From the NCBI GenBank assembly GCA_024644595.1, contig JAHEHL010000001.1:62001-126000 (forward strand): a stretch of 64,000 nucleotides of DNA, in the 5' to 3' direction. Source of the DNA: Porticoccaceae bacterium (GTDB lineage Bacteria; Pseudomonadota; Gammaproteobacteria; Pseudomonadales; Porticoccaceae). Shown one piece after another: positions 56,071 to 64,000 of this stretch. The notes under the pieces are model-generated. The model saw nothing but the letters and a program-made list of their open reading frames with translations, had not been told where the DNA came from and ran no database searches. The translations under genes and the position numbers were made by a program. Each line of letters starts with the position of its first letter. The first letter of the stretch is position 1.

Positions 56071-58719
56071 TTAAACCATCAACGGATTTGTTTTTTCAGG
56101 ATCGATAGCAAATGATTTAATTGCCTCGGCGACGACTGACGATTTGATCTCCCCTTGATCTGCAAGGGCTTTAAGTGCGGCGACGGTAATAAAGTGGCGA
56201 TCCACCTCAAAGAAATGTCGCAGCGCTTCACGGCTATCACTGCGGCCAAATCCGTCTGTACCCAAAACGGTCATCGGGTTGGCAATATATTTGCGCAGTT
56301 GCTCAGCATAGTTTTTCATATAGTCAGTTGCGATAACCACTGGACCTTCTGCACCATCCAATTGCTCGGAAACATAAGAACGTTTGGGTTTGGCTTCGGG
56401 GTGCAACAAATTCCAGCGATCAACTGCCTGCCCCTCGCGGGTGAGTTCGTTAACACTGGTCAAGCTCCAGATGTCTGACTCGACATCGAACGACTCCTTA
56501 AGAATTTTTGCGGCCTCACGAACCTCGTTGAGGATCGTCCCGGCGCCCATGAGCTGAACCCGATGTTTGCCCTTAGCACCCTTCGCGAACCGGTACATAC
56601 CTTTTATAATACCCGCTTCGGCACCCTCCGGCATGGCCGGTTGAACGTAGTTTTCGTTCATGGTCGTCAGGTAGTAGAAACAGTTTTCCTTGTCTTCAAA
56701 CATTCGTTTGACACCGTCCTGGATTACGACGGCTAACTCATAACTGTACGCGGCATCGTAGCTGCGACAGTTCGGAATCGTGTTGGCCAGAATATGACTG
56801 TGGCCGTCCTGATGCTGCAGACCTTCACCGTTAAGTGTGGTTCGACCGGCAGTCGCACCGATCAAGAAGCCGCGGGCCTGACTGTCACCTGCTGCCCAGG
56901 CGAGATCGCCGATACGCTGAAAGCCAAACATCGAGTAAAAGATATAGAACGGAATCATCGGACAGCTGCTGGTGCTGTAGGCCGTTGCAAGCGCCAGCCA
57001 TGCGGACATGGCGCCTGCTTCGTTTATGCCCTCTTCCAGAATGACGCCTTTCTTGTCTTCCTTGTAATACATAATCTGCTGGTGGTCATGGGGCACATAT
57101 TTTTGGCCTTCAGAGGTATAGATACCGAGCTGACGAAACATGCCTTCCATCCCAAAGGTGCGCGCTTCGTCAGGCACAATCGGTACAATCGAGCTACCGA
57201 TAGACTTATCTTTAATCAGTGTCGACAGGACTCGCACAAACGCCATCGTAGTCGATATTTCCCGCTCACCGCTACTCTCCAGTTGCTTGGCAAAGGTTTT
57301 TAGCGGTGGCGTCTGCATGGCATTGAAGTCAGCCTTGCGCGCTGGCAGCGAGCCACCCAGGGAAGCGCGACGTCTGCGCATATATTCAATTTCCGGGCTG
57401 TCCTCAGCCGGACGATAATAGGGTACTTTTTCCAGCTGATCGTCAGCGATCGGAATACCAAACCGATCGCGGAAACCGCGCAAGCTATCAATATCGAGTT
57501 TTTTCACCGAGTGGGTGTCGTTCGCCGCTTCTCCCGCACCGCCGAGGCCGTAGCCTTTAACGGTGTGCGCCAGGATAACCGTTGGCTGGCCCTTGTGAGC
57601 AGTCGCCTCGGCGTAAGCTGCATAGACTTTATAAGGATCATGGCCGCCGCGATTAAGATACATAATCTGTTCATCGGTCATATCGGCAACCAGTTCGAGC
57701 AGCTCGGGGTACTTGCCGAAGAAGTGTTCGCGGGTATAGGCCCCGCCATTAAACTTGTAGTTCTGTAACTCACCGTCACAAACTTCGTCCATGCGTTTAA
57801 TCAGCAGCCCGGTCGTGTCTTTCTCGATCAGTCGATCCCAATGACGTCCCCAGACGACCTTGATCACGTTCCAGCCAGCGCCGCGGAATACTCCTTCGAG
57901 CTCCTGCATAATTTTGCCATTGCCACGCACAGGCCCATCGAGACGCTGAAGATTGCAGTTGACCACAAAGATCAGATTTTCAAGCTGCTCGCGACCGGCA
58001 AGAGAGATCGCGCCGAGGCTTTCCGGCTCATCACACTCTCCATCGCCAAGGAAGGCCCAGACTTTGCGATCACCCCGCGCGACCAATCCACGCGCTGACA
58101 GATAACGCATAACGTGCGCTTGATAGATTGCCTGAATCGGGCCAAGCCCCATAGATACCGTTGGGAACTGCCAGTAATCAGGCATTAACCAAGGATGCGG
58201 ATAGGACGATAAGCCGCCACCATCGACTTCACGACGGAAATTATCCATCTGCTCTTCGCTAAAGCGACCTTCAAGAAACGAGCGGGCATACATACCGGGC
58301 GCGCTGTGGCCTTGGAAGAAAATCAGATCGCCGGGGTCGCCGCCCTCCGGGCCGCGGAAGAAGTAGTTGAAGCCGACGTCATAGAGCGTAGCAGCCGAGG
58401 CGAAACTGGCGATATGCCCGCCGATACCTTCGCTTTTCTTATTCGCTCGCATCACCATAGCGAGTGCATTCCAGCGGATAATCGAGCGGATACGTCGCTC
58501 CATAAACAGATCGCCGGGCATACGCTTTTCACGGTTCGCTGAAATCGTATTGCGGAATGGTGTCGTGACCGATGGCGGCAGCTTTATGCCCTGATCACTG
58601 GCATGGGATTGAAGCTGACTGAGCAAAAAATTTGCGCGCTCATCACCATGAATTTTGTAAACCGCATCGAAGGCTTCAAGCCATTCCTGCGTCTCAAATG
58701 GATCTAGGTCCTCTGTCAT
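56071..58719 (-). CDS. aceE: Pyruvate dehydrogenase E1 component (homodimeric type)
   Basis: The thiamine-diphosphate enzyme decarboxylates pyruvate and acetylates the lipoyl groups of AceF. The 882-residue protein (E. coli 887) is of the homodimeric AceE class. The ThDP/Mg motif is GDGECDEPESLGAI to FVVNCNLQRLDGPV; HGHSAPGMYAR and RIGDLAWAAGD are also characteristic. The ATG at 58719 opens MTEDLDPFETQEW, the family N-terminus. It is first in the aceE-aceF operon. The 258-base upstream gap contains a PdhR-like site and repeated motifs. Confidence 0.98.
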   Translation of the reverse strand: MTEDLDPFETQEWLEAFDAVYKIHGDERANFLLSQLQSHASDQGIKLPPSVTTPFRNTISANREKRMPGDLFMERRIRSIIRWNALAMVMRANKKSEGIGGHIASFASAATLYDVGFNYFFRGPEGGDPGDLIFFQGHSAPGMYARSFLEGRFSEEQMDNFRREVDGGGLSSYPHPWLMPDYWQFPTVSMGLGPIQAIYQAHVMRYLSARGLVARGDRKVWAFLGDGECDEPESLGAISLAGREQLENLIFVVNCNLQRLDGPVRGNGKIMQELEGVFRGAGWNVIKVVWGRHWDRLIEKDTTGLLIKRMDEVCDGELQNYKFNGGAYTREHFFGKYPELLELVADMTDEQIMYLNRGGHDPYKVYAAYAEATAHKGQPTVILAHTVKGYGLGGAGEAANDTHSVKKLDIDSLRGFRDRFGIPIADDQLEKVPYYRPAEDSPEIEYMRRRRASLGGSLPARKADFNAMQTPPLKTFAKQLESSGEREISTTMAFVRVLSTLIKDKSIGSSIVPIVPDEARTFGMEGMFRQLGIYTSEGQKYVPHDHQQIMYYKEDKKGVILEEGINEAGAMSAWLALATAYSTSSCPMIPFYIFYSMFGFQRIGDLAWAAGDSQARGFLIGATAGRTTLNGEGLQHQDGHSHILANTIPNCRSYDAAYSYELAVVIQDGVKRMFEDKENCFYYLTTMNENYVQPAMPEGAEAGIIKGMYRFAKGAKGKHRVQLMGAGTILNEVREAAKILKESFDVESDIWSLTSVNELTREGQAVDRWNLLHPEAKPKRSYVSEQLDGAEGPVVIATDYMKNYAEQLRKYIANPMTVLGTDGFGRSDSREALRHFFEVDRHFITVAALKALADQGEIKSSVVAEAIKSFAIDPEKTNPLMV

Positions 58720-58818
58720 TCTTCACCAACCAGTTGTCGATTTAATGGTTTCCTGCGAGCCCGTCGCGACCGGCATCAGCCAAGACAGATATCAGGAAAA
58801 ATAAGCCCGCAATCTTAA

Positions 58819-58833
58819 TGTAGCTAAACTACA
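58819..58833. repeat. Inverted repeat near the aceE promoter
   Basis: TGTAG and CTACA arms flank CTAAA. On the minus strand it lies in the spacer of a possible promoter (TTGATT, 17 bases, TAAGAT) about 95-120 bases upstream of the aceE ATG, so it could be an operator. Confidence 0.4.
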
Positions 58834-58958
58834 AAATCAATGTCATATGGATATTTTAAAATTCAATTCCTCAACACACTACACTGCTAAAATAGATACA
58901 ACCAATTGATATAAATACAAATTTGTCACTTTAAAAAAAGTTAGTGTAACTACAAAAT
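58827..58958. repeat. Two copies of an 11-base motif flanking the aceE upstream region
   Basis: AACTACAAAAT occurs at 58827-58837 and 58948-58958, same orientation, 121 bases apart. Each copy ends a small inverted repeat (TGTAG/CTACA at 58819-58833; AGTTA-GTG-TAACT at 58939-58951). The arrangement suggests two binding sites for one regulator. Confidence 0.45.
58891..58907. promoter_or_regulatory. PdhR-like operator upstream of aceE
   Basis: AATAGAT-ACA-ACCAATT fits the E. coli PdhR pattern AATTGGT-N3-ACCAATT: 7 of 7 in one half and 5 of 7 in the other, with correct spacing. It lies about 180 bases before the aceE ATG. No pdhR gene is in the window. Confidence 0.35.
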
Positions 58959-58977
58959 TTCTCGATACGGCCGATAT

Positions 58978-61821
58978 CTAAAATTGATACTCATAAACCG
59001 ACCCCAGTTTGCGCAAATCGTCAAGAATGCTCTGCTGATCATCATTAACTGTCTTGACCAGCAGCGCCCTGCGCTGCTCACCGGTGACTTCGTCATAAGC
59101 AGCCGTCAGGCTTTCGATGGTCGATGCGGAGACCTGTTCAGCAAGTCGCTCACGGAAATCGAAGTCGTTGTATCCCAACTCGACCGATTCCATAAAGCGG
59201 CCGTTGAGCTCGGCAAGATTCTTCGGCGTTTCTTGAAGATTACTTAACACCGAGTTTTTATACCGCAGCAAATCCGCTTCAGTCAGGTTTGCCACCTGCT
59301 CACGATAGGTACTCAAAAACTGGTTAAACTCTGCTTCAAGCGCTGTTTCATCGGCGCTGTGAGACTGCACGATCATCGCCAACCCCGGAATGCGCAAGTG
59401 ATTGCTGGCAAACGCGAACACCACATAACCCAACTGCTTCTCTGTCCTCAGGCTGGTGTAGAACGGCGACGACAACATTTCCCCGAGCAATAGCATCTGT
59501 GCGCGTTCGACGAGGCTGTCATCGCGACCTTGCATATACAACATCACTGACGCATCGGCATGATCCATAGCCACCTGACCACGAACTTCTCCAACCTCCA
59601 GCTTCGCCACACTCTGCCTTACAGAAACACTTTTTAACGTCGTCCAGTCAGATAGCCTCGCTACGATCTGCTCTGCAGATCGGCGTTGATGGTTGCCACT
59701 AATCAACACCTTGAGGCCGGCATTGGCCGTAACACCTTCAGCAAATGCCGCCAGCTCGGTCATAGAAACGGCTGCCACAGCATCGGCTTTTTGCAGCGGA
59801 GTCCACTGCCCCTTAAGCATTGAATAGACGCCCGCCAAAACCTGACGGAACGGGTATTCTCTTGAGAAGTTACGCATATCTCGGGACAAACTCTGTTGGA
59901 TGCGCTGAAACCGCGCCTCGTCCCAATCTGGACGGGCAAGTGCCGCCAAAATGTCCTCGAGCAGCGTTGCCTGCTTGTCGGAATAGCCGCCGACTATGAT
60001 AGAAACACCCGTATCCATCGCCCGCAGAGAGAAGCTCAGGCCCGCCTCAAGAGCGGGATAAGACGCCGCACCCAGCTGGTCTTCAATATAGGCGAGATAC
60101 AGCTGTAGCCTGGAGAAGGCCTCTACAGAATCCAGGCCCGGCACTTGAAACTCGGCAATAATGTGTGCCTTGGGTACGCCGTAACGGATGTCGGGAAAAT
60201 GCCAGGCAGTTACCGACTCATTGTCCACAATCAACTCCGGAGTCGCATTCATCGCCACCTCACCGATCAGGCTGAGATCATCCGGTATATAGCGGTTGGG
60301 CTGCGGTAGCGCGAGATCATCAAACAGCGCCGGCGCTCGCCATCTGGCAAGCGTCGCATCGGCGATTTTCGTAACCGAGTATGGCGTTTGATACATAACA
60401 CTGATTTGATCACCTTCAACTTCAGGCGCAGTCAGCGACAGCAAAAGATTGTCTGGCGTGATAAGCGCGGCGATACGTTTTAACAGTACTGCATCAAAGT
60501 CATTCATCACATAATCCGCGCGTAAAACGTCGGCAACCGGATAGCGCTGCATCTTTGATGACAGCGACGTCACATAACCGGCCGGATCGCGCTTCTCCTG
60601 AAACTTAAAGGCAATATCGCTAAGCTGCGCAGTTTCCCTATAACGCCATTCTTCAATACCCTGATTAACGATCAGCTCAACGGTGGCAAAAAACATTTCC
60701 ACAATCTCGACTTGATGATCAATGCCCTCCGGGGTTAGGGAAATATTCGCCGTAAACAACGCACCGCCGCGATCCTCAAGACCCGCCCCAGCAGAAAGAC
60801 CATTGGCCCAACCCCTGCTTTTCAGCGCTTCCAGCAAACTGCCCTCGCCTTCATGACCAATCAGCGAGCCGATGAAACTAGTAGGCTTTTTTTGCCAATA
60901 AGGCAACATTTTAGGCAGAGGAAAGCTCAGACTGAGTTCGCGCGAGTCCTGCAGTGGCTGCAGCGATACCTTCAGTGGCAGCCGCTCCGGTTCAAATAAG
61001 GGTGCATCGGGTGCTGCTACATTAACATTCTGATTGGCAACCAGAGTGAAACGCGGTTCCACCATCGCCTGCAGTTCATCAAGGCTCTGATTACCCAATA
61101 CCACCAGCTTCATAATGTTAGCTGAATAGTACTTTTTATAGATCGCAAGCAGCTCATCTCGCACCGGACGGCCTTCGAAATCAGCTAGCGTCTCAAGGGT
61201 GCCAACAGTGAACTTACTCAGCGGGTGTTGAGGATTAACTTGCTCTTGCAACACGTCCTGGCTACGGCGACCATCATCTTTAATTTTTAGCCGGTACTCG
61301 GACTCGACAGCATTGCGCTCGCGGTCGACATACTTGGCATCAAACTTAGGCGCACTAAAAAACTGCGCAAAGCGATCCAGCGCAGGCTCAAGATAGGCGG
61401 CGTCGATATCAAAAAAGTAATTGGTGTCTTCCAGGCCCGTACCGGCATTATGACTGCCACCGTGTTCGCTGATAAAACTCTGGTACTCACCGGGCTCAGG
61501 ATATTTCTTGGTTCCAAGGAAAAGCATATGCTCGAGAAAGTGCACCAGACCGGCACGGTCCTGAGGATTCTGGTAGCTGCCAATATAGACGTCCAATGAG
61601 GCCGCGGCCTTGTCTGCCGTCGGATCGGAGATCAACAGCACATCCATTTTATTGGCCAGCCTAATATGACGATATTCGCGGTTATCATTGGCGCTGGTAA
61701 TAATACCCTGGCCCTGTTTTTTACCTTCAGGACCCGAGCAGCCATTCAAAAAAAGCGCGATCACAGTTGCCAAAGTGATAACCCAAAGACTGCTCGAACG
61801 TGTGCCAACTGTCTGTAACAT
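58978..61821 (-). CDS. Pitrilysin/insulinase-family zinc protease (M16A), predicted lipoprotein
   Basis: A 947-residue M16 peptidase like E. coli protease III (962). The inverted zinc motif HFLEH is at residues 94-98, followed by the distal zinc ligand region in RERNAVESEYRLK and by GGSHNAGT. The inactive C-terminal half follows as in the family, with the RTEKQLGYVVF substrate-binding segment. Unlike the cleavable secretory signal of protease III, the N-terminus ends in FLNGC (Cys28), which suggests lipid anchoring. Its role would be degrading small peptides in the periplasm. The ATG at 61821 has GGGAAA upstream. The AI-2E permease lies 113 bases upstream on the same strand. Confidence 0.93.
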   Translation of the reverse strand: MLQTVGTRSSSLWVITLATVIALFLNGCSGPEGKKQGQGIITSANDNREYRHIRLANKMDVLLISDPTADKAAASLDVYIGSYQNPQDRAGLVHFLEHMLFLGTKKYPEPGEYQSFISEHGGSHNAGTGLEDTNYFFDIDAAYLEPALDRFAQFFSAPKFDAKYVDRERNAVESEYRLKIKDDGRRSQDVLQEQVNPQHPLSKFTVGTLETLADFEGRPVRDELLAIYKKYYSANIMKLVVLGNQSLDELQAMVEPRFTLVANQNVNVAAPDAPLFEPERLPLKVSLQPLQDSRELSLSFPLPKMLPYWQKKPTSFIGSLIGHEGEGSLLEALKSRGWANGLSAGAGLEDRGGALFTANISLTPEGIDHQVEIVEMFFATVELIVNQGIEEWRYRETAQLSDIAFKFQEKRDPAGYVTSLSSKMQRYPVADVLRADYVMNDFDAVLLKRIAALITPDNLLLSLTAPEVEGDQISVMYQTPYSVTKIADATLARWRAPALFDDLALPQPNRYIPDDLSLIGEVAMNATPELIVDNESVTAWHFPDIRYGVPKAHIIAEFQVPGLDSVEAFSRLQLYLAYIEDQLGAASYPALEAGLSFSLRAMDTGVSIIVGGYSDKQATLLEDILAALARPDWDEARFQRIQQSLSRDMRNFSREYPFRQVLAGVYSMLKGQWTPLQKADAVAAVSMTELAAFAEGVTANAGLKVLISGNHQRRSAEQIVARLSDWTTLKSVSVRQSVAKLEVGEVRGQVAMDHADASVMLYMQGRDDSLVERAQMLLLGEMLSSPFYTSLRTEKQLGYVVFAFASNHLRIPGLAMIVQSHSADETALEAEFNQFLSTYREQVANLTEADLLRYKNSVLSNLQETPKNLAELNGRFMESVELGYNDFDFRERLAEQVSASTIESLTAAYDEVTGEQRRALLVKTVNDDQQSILDDLRKLGSVYEYQF

Positions 61822-61934
61822 ACTATTTCCCTTATCGACGTTTGCTCCAACCTGAGATAACAGGCTGTAAGAGCTTTATAATTTTTGGTTACTTAGTTTT
61901 AATAATTGTTGGTTGCTTTCTGTGGGGATCTATA

Positions 61935-63059
61935 TCAGCTGCCTTGAGATTCACTCTTGCTGATTTGAGCATCACTCAAATCCAGCGGCGGTTGCAGGCT
62001 CAGCTCCTGCTGAGCTCGGCGCGGCCAGGCGTTGAAAACCGCCTTCACCAACGTGGCCAGCGGAATCGCAAAGAACACACCCCAGAACCCCCAGATCCCG
62101 CCAAATAGCAACACCGAGACAATAATAAAGACCGGATGCAAATTAACTACTTCGGAGAACAAAATGGGCACCAGTAGATTGCCATCGAGAAACTGAATCA
62201 CGCCATAACTGATAAACAGCCAAAGAAAGTCGTTACTCAGGCCCCACTGCATGTAGCCCACGAGCAGAACAGGAATAGTCACCACGGTGGCGCCGACATA
62301 GGGCACCAGAACCGAAAGCCCCACCAGCAATGCCAGCAGCGCGGCGTAATTTAGCCCGAGCCACAAAAACAACCCGTAGGAAGCCACGCCGACAATCAAA
62401 ATCTCTATCGCTTTGCCGCGCACATAATTGGCAAACTGCATATCCATCTCAGTCCAGATGGTTCGCATGACTGAGCGCTCCTCCGGCAGTAAATTGGACA
62501 GAAACAGCAGCAGCTGGTCTTTGTCTTTAAGCATGAACAGTACCAGCAGAGGGACCAAAATCAGATAGATCATGACGCCGATAATGCTAGGAAAACTGCT
62601 GATCGAGAAGGTTAGCGCCTGCTCTACCCAGTTGCCCACTTCCTGAGTAACGCGCTCGCTGATCAACTGAATCTGTTCTGGACTGATGTATTCGGCATAG
62701 CGCTCCGGCAGTGTCGTGACCATTTCACGAAAGCGTGCAATCATCTTCGGCACTTCGGCTACCAGCAGCGAAGTTTGACGGCCGATAATCGGAATCAAAC
62801 CGACGATAACCGAAACAAAACCTGCAATAAAAAGGATATAAGTACTAATCAATGCCAGCGCTCTAGGTACGCCATGACGAACCAGAGTATTAACCACCCC
62901 TTGCAGTAAAAATGACAGCACCAAGGCTGCGAAGACAGGTCCCAGAACCACCCCGAGGGTAGCAAACACAACCAACGAGACAGCAAGGATAATCAGCAGC
63001 AGTAATGCCTCTTCCGTAGCAAAATACTGTTCGCTCCACTTCTGGAAAATCTTTTTCAT
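61935..63059 (-). CDS. AI-2E family transporter (PerM/YhhT-like permease)
   Basis: The 374-residue membrane protein has about eight predicted helices: a pair near residues 20-75, a long periplasmic or cytosolic loop with EVPKMIARFREMVTTLPERY, and a C-terminal block containing GLSVLVPYVGATVVTIPVLL and GGIWGFWGVFFAIPLATLV, typical of the family. Members are described as autoinducer-2 exporters or sodium/proton antiporters; the substrate here is not known. The ATG at 63059 is the conserved start. It is divergent from the BepA-like gene. Confidence 0.88.
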   Translation of the reverse strand: MKKIFQKWSEQYFATEEALLLLIILAVSLVVFATLGVVLGPVFAALVLSFLLQGVVNTLVRHGVPRALALISTYILFIAGFVSVIVGLIPIIGRQTSLLVAEVPKMIARFREMVTTLPERYAEYISPEQIQLISERVTQEVGNWVEQALTFSISSFPSIIGVMIYLILVPLLVLFMLKDKDQLLLFLSNLLPEERSVMRTIWTEMDMQFANYVRGKAIEILIVGVASYGLFLWLGLNYAALLALLVGLSVLVPYVGATVVTIPVLLVGYMQWGLSNDFLWLFISYGVIQFLDGNLLVPILFSEVVNLHPVFIIVSVLLFGGIWGFWGVFFAIPLATLVKAVFNAWPRRAQQELSLQPPLDLSDAQISKSESQGS

Positions 63060-63287
63060 CCATTCACCCTTATCAATCGTGTCATCCGTTTGTTATATCT
63101 ATCAAATAGCAGTTTGCAGTCACACTTATACCACAGGCTGAACTGCTATCTGACCTGAAACTTGTCGATATTTCAACTGTCGAACTAAGCATAATTTTCC
63201 GCTACAGTAACAGCCACGCTGGACATGAAGTCTGTGCCCCTCTAAATGACATCGTTGCTGTCAACCAAGCTGTTTAAAAGGACTATC

Positions 63288-64000
63288 TTGATCAAACTGT
63301 CAATCGTCAGACTATTGCGTAATCTGTTGCTCTGTTGCTCCCTGGGGCTAGCCGGCAAGCTGATGGCGGTCAATGATATTGAACTGCCTGTGCTTGGGGA
63401 CGCGGCATCGGGAATTATTTCCAAGCAACAAGAGTTTGAACTTGGGCGCACCTGGTTAAAAATTTTTCGCAGCCGGGTCAGACCCTACGACGACCCACTG
63501 ATGCAAATTTATCTCGAGCAACTGCTATACAATCTCGCGACCTACAGTGACCTGGAAGATCCCCGCCTCGAATTAGTTATTGTCAAAAATCCAACTATGA
63601 ATGCCTTTGCCGTTCCCGGTGGTGTGGTCGGTTTTCACACCGGGGTTTTTGCCTACGCTGAAAACGAAGATCAGATGGCCTCAGTACTGGCTCACGAACT
63701 CGCGCATCTTAGCCAAAGGCACTTCGCCCGAGGCGCTGAAGCGCAGCAAAGAAACGCCATGTTCAACATGGCCGGATTGCTTGCCAGCGTGGTGCTCGCG
63801 GCGACTGCCGGCGGCGATGCCGCTACCGCTGCAATCGTCACCTCACAGGCACTGAGTATGGATAGTCAACTGCGTTACAGCCGTTCCAATGAGCAGGAAG
63901 CTGACCGCGCAGGCCTGGCGACTATGGAACGCGCTAACCGCGACCCCGGTGCAGTAGCCGACATGTTTGCCTCTCTACTTAAAGCAACTCGTTATACCGG
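63288..64000 (+). CDS. bepA: BepA/YfgC-like M48 metalloprotease (5' part)
   Basis: The gene runs off the right end of the window; about 237 residues are visible. An N-terminal hydrophobic segment (LLRNLLLCCSLGLAG) is a signal peptide. The zinc motif HELAH is at residues 136-140 (context SVLAHELAHLSQRH), and the third ligand is in NEQEADRAGL. Preceding NAFAVPGGVVGFHTG and the later YSRSNEQEAD match BepA, a periplasmic chaperone-protease that controls LptD and BAM assembly. BepA's C-terminal TPR region would lie beyond the window. TTG at 63288 has AAAAGGA at good distance; an in-frame ATG at 63246 lacks a ribosome binding site but is possible. Confidence 0.9.
   Translation, partial: MIKLSIVRLLRNLLLCCSLGLAGKLMAVNDIELPVLGDAASGIISKQQEFELGRTWLKIFRSRVRPYDDPLMQIYLEQLLYNLATYSDLEDPRLELVIVKNPTMNAFAVPGGVVGFHTGVFAYAENEDQMASVLAHELAHLSQRHFARGAEAQQRNAMFNMAGLLASVVLAATAGGDAATAAIVTSQALSMDSQLRYSRSNEQEADRAGLATMERANRDPGAVADMFASLLKATRYT

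Overview
This 64 kb window looks like a stretch of chromosome from a free-living gammaproteobacterium, probably marine and of the Pseudomonadales/Cellvibrionales type. That placement is an inference. It rests on protein resemblance and on gene orders typical of that group: dapA-bamC-MBL hydrolase; folD, cysS, glnS, ppiB and lpxH together beside tRNA genes; yccA near tusE; fabV as enoyl reductase; and a long-form (about 530 residue) isocitrate lyase. Genes are densely packed on both strands, with many convergent neighbours touching or overlapping. I see no phage, insertion sequence, integrase, CRISPR array, toxin-antitoxin pair or defence island.

Layout. 1-4.5 kb: the 3' part of purB, a short RoxA-like ribosomal-protein hydroxylase, periplasmic gamma-glutamyltranspeptidase and an ElaA-like acetyltransferase. 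4.6-10 kb: a glyoxylate-shunt block with rraA and glcB on the minus strand, a LysR regulator, and aceA divergent from the regulator. 10-17.7 kb: a membrane-anchored serine hydrolase, a fused class 1B dihydroorotate dehydrogenase (PyrD and PyrK in one chain), fadB, a group II PLP decarboxylase and a Zn-ribbon methyltransferase. 17.8-27.9 kb: tRNA-Pro, tRNA-Arg and tRNA-His, folD, a crotonase lacking the usual catalytic glutamates, a GDPD plus short GlpD pair, cysS, glnS, ppiB, lpxH, a YccA-type membrane protein and tusE. 27.9-38.3 kb: trmA, a DUF2489-like protein, rmuC, an AddB-like nuclease and AddA-like helicase-nuclease pair, and DAHP synthase. 38.5-47 kb: a membrane J-domain protein, an Atm1-type ABC exporter, a PEP-CTERM-type secreted protein, cmoM, dapE, an EamA transporter, a thioesterase, rsmJ and an LRR lipoprotein. 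47.0-47.4 kb: an AT-rich non-coding gap with DnaA-box-like words. 47.4-54.2 kb: fabV, lpxL, dapA, bamC and an MBL hydrolase on the minus strand, then a FemAB-like acyltransferase and gloA. 54.3-64 kb: aceE-aceF, a pitrilysin-type lipoprotein protease, an AI-2E family permease and the 5' part of a BepA-like metalloprotease.

Functional links. aceA and glcB form the glyoxylate shunt that lets cells grow on acetyl-CoA from fatty acids (fadB). The GDPD and GlpD-like enzymes would turn glycerophosphodiesters into DHAP. bamC, lpxH, lpxL, bepA and the pitrilysin lipoprotein belong to cell-envelope upkeep. dapA and dapE belong to lysine and peptidoglycan synthesis. trmA, cmoM, tusE, rsmJ, cysS, glnS and the tRNAs belong to translation.

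I did not find a convincing new multi-gene system. The observations most worth a second look are the PyrD-PyrK fusion, the orphan PEP-CTERM protein with its palindromic leader, the DnaA-box-like cluster at 47.1-47.35 kb, tusE without tusBCD, the atypical crotonase, and the repeated motif and PdhR-like site upstream of aceE.
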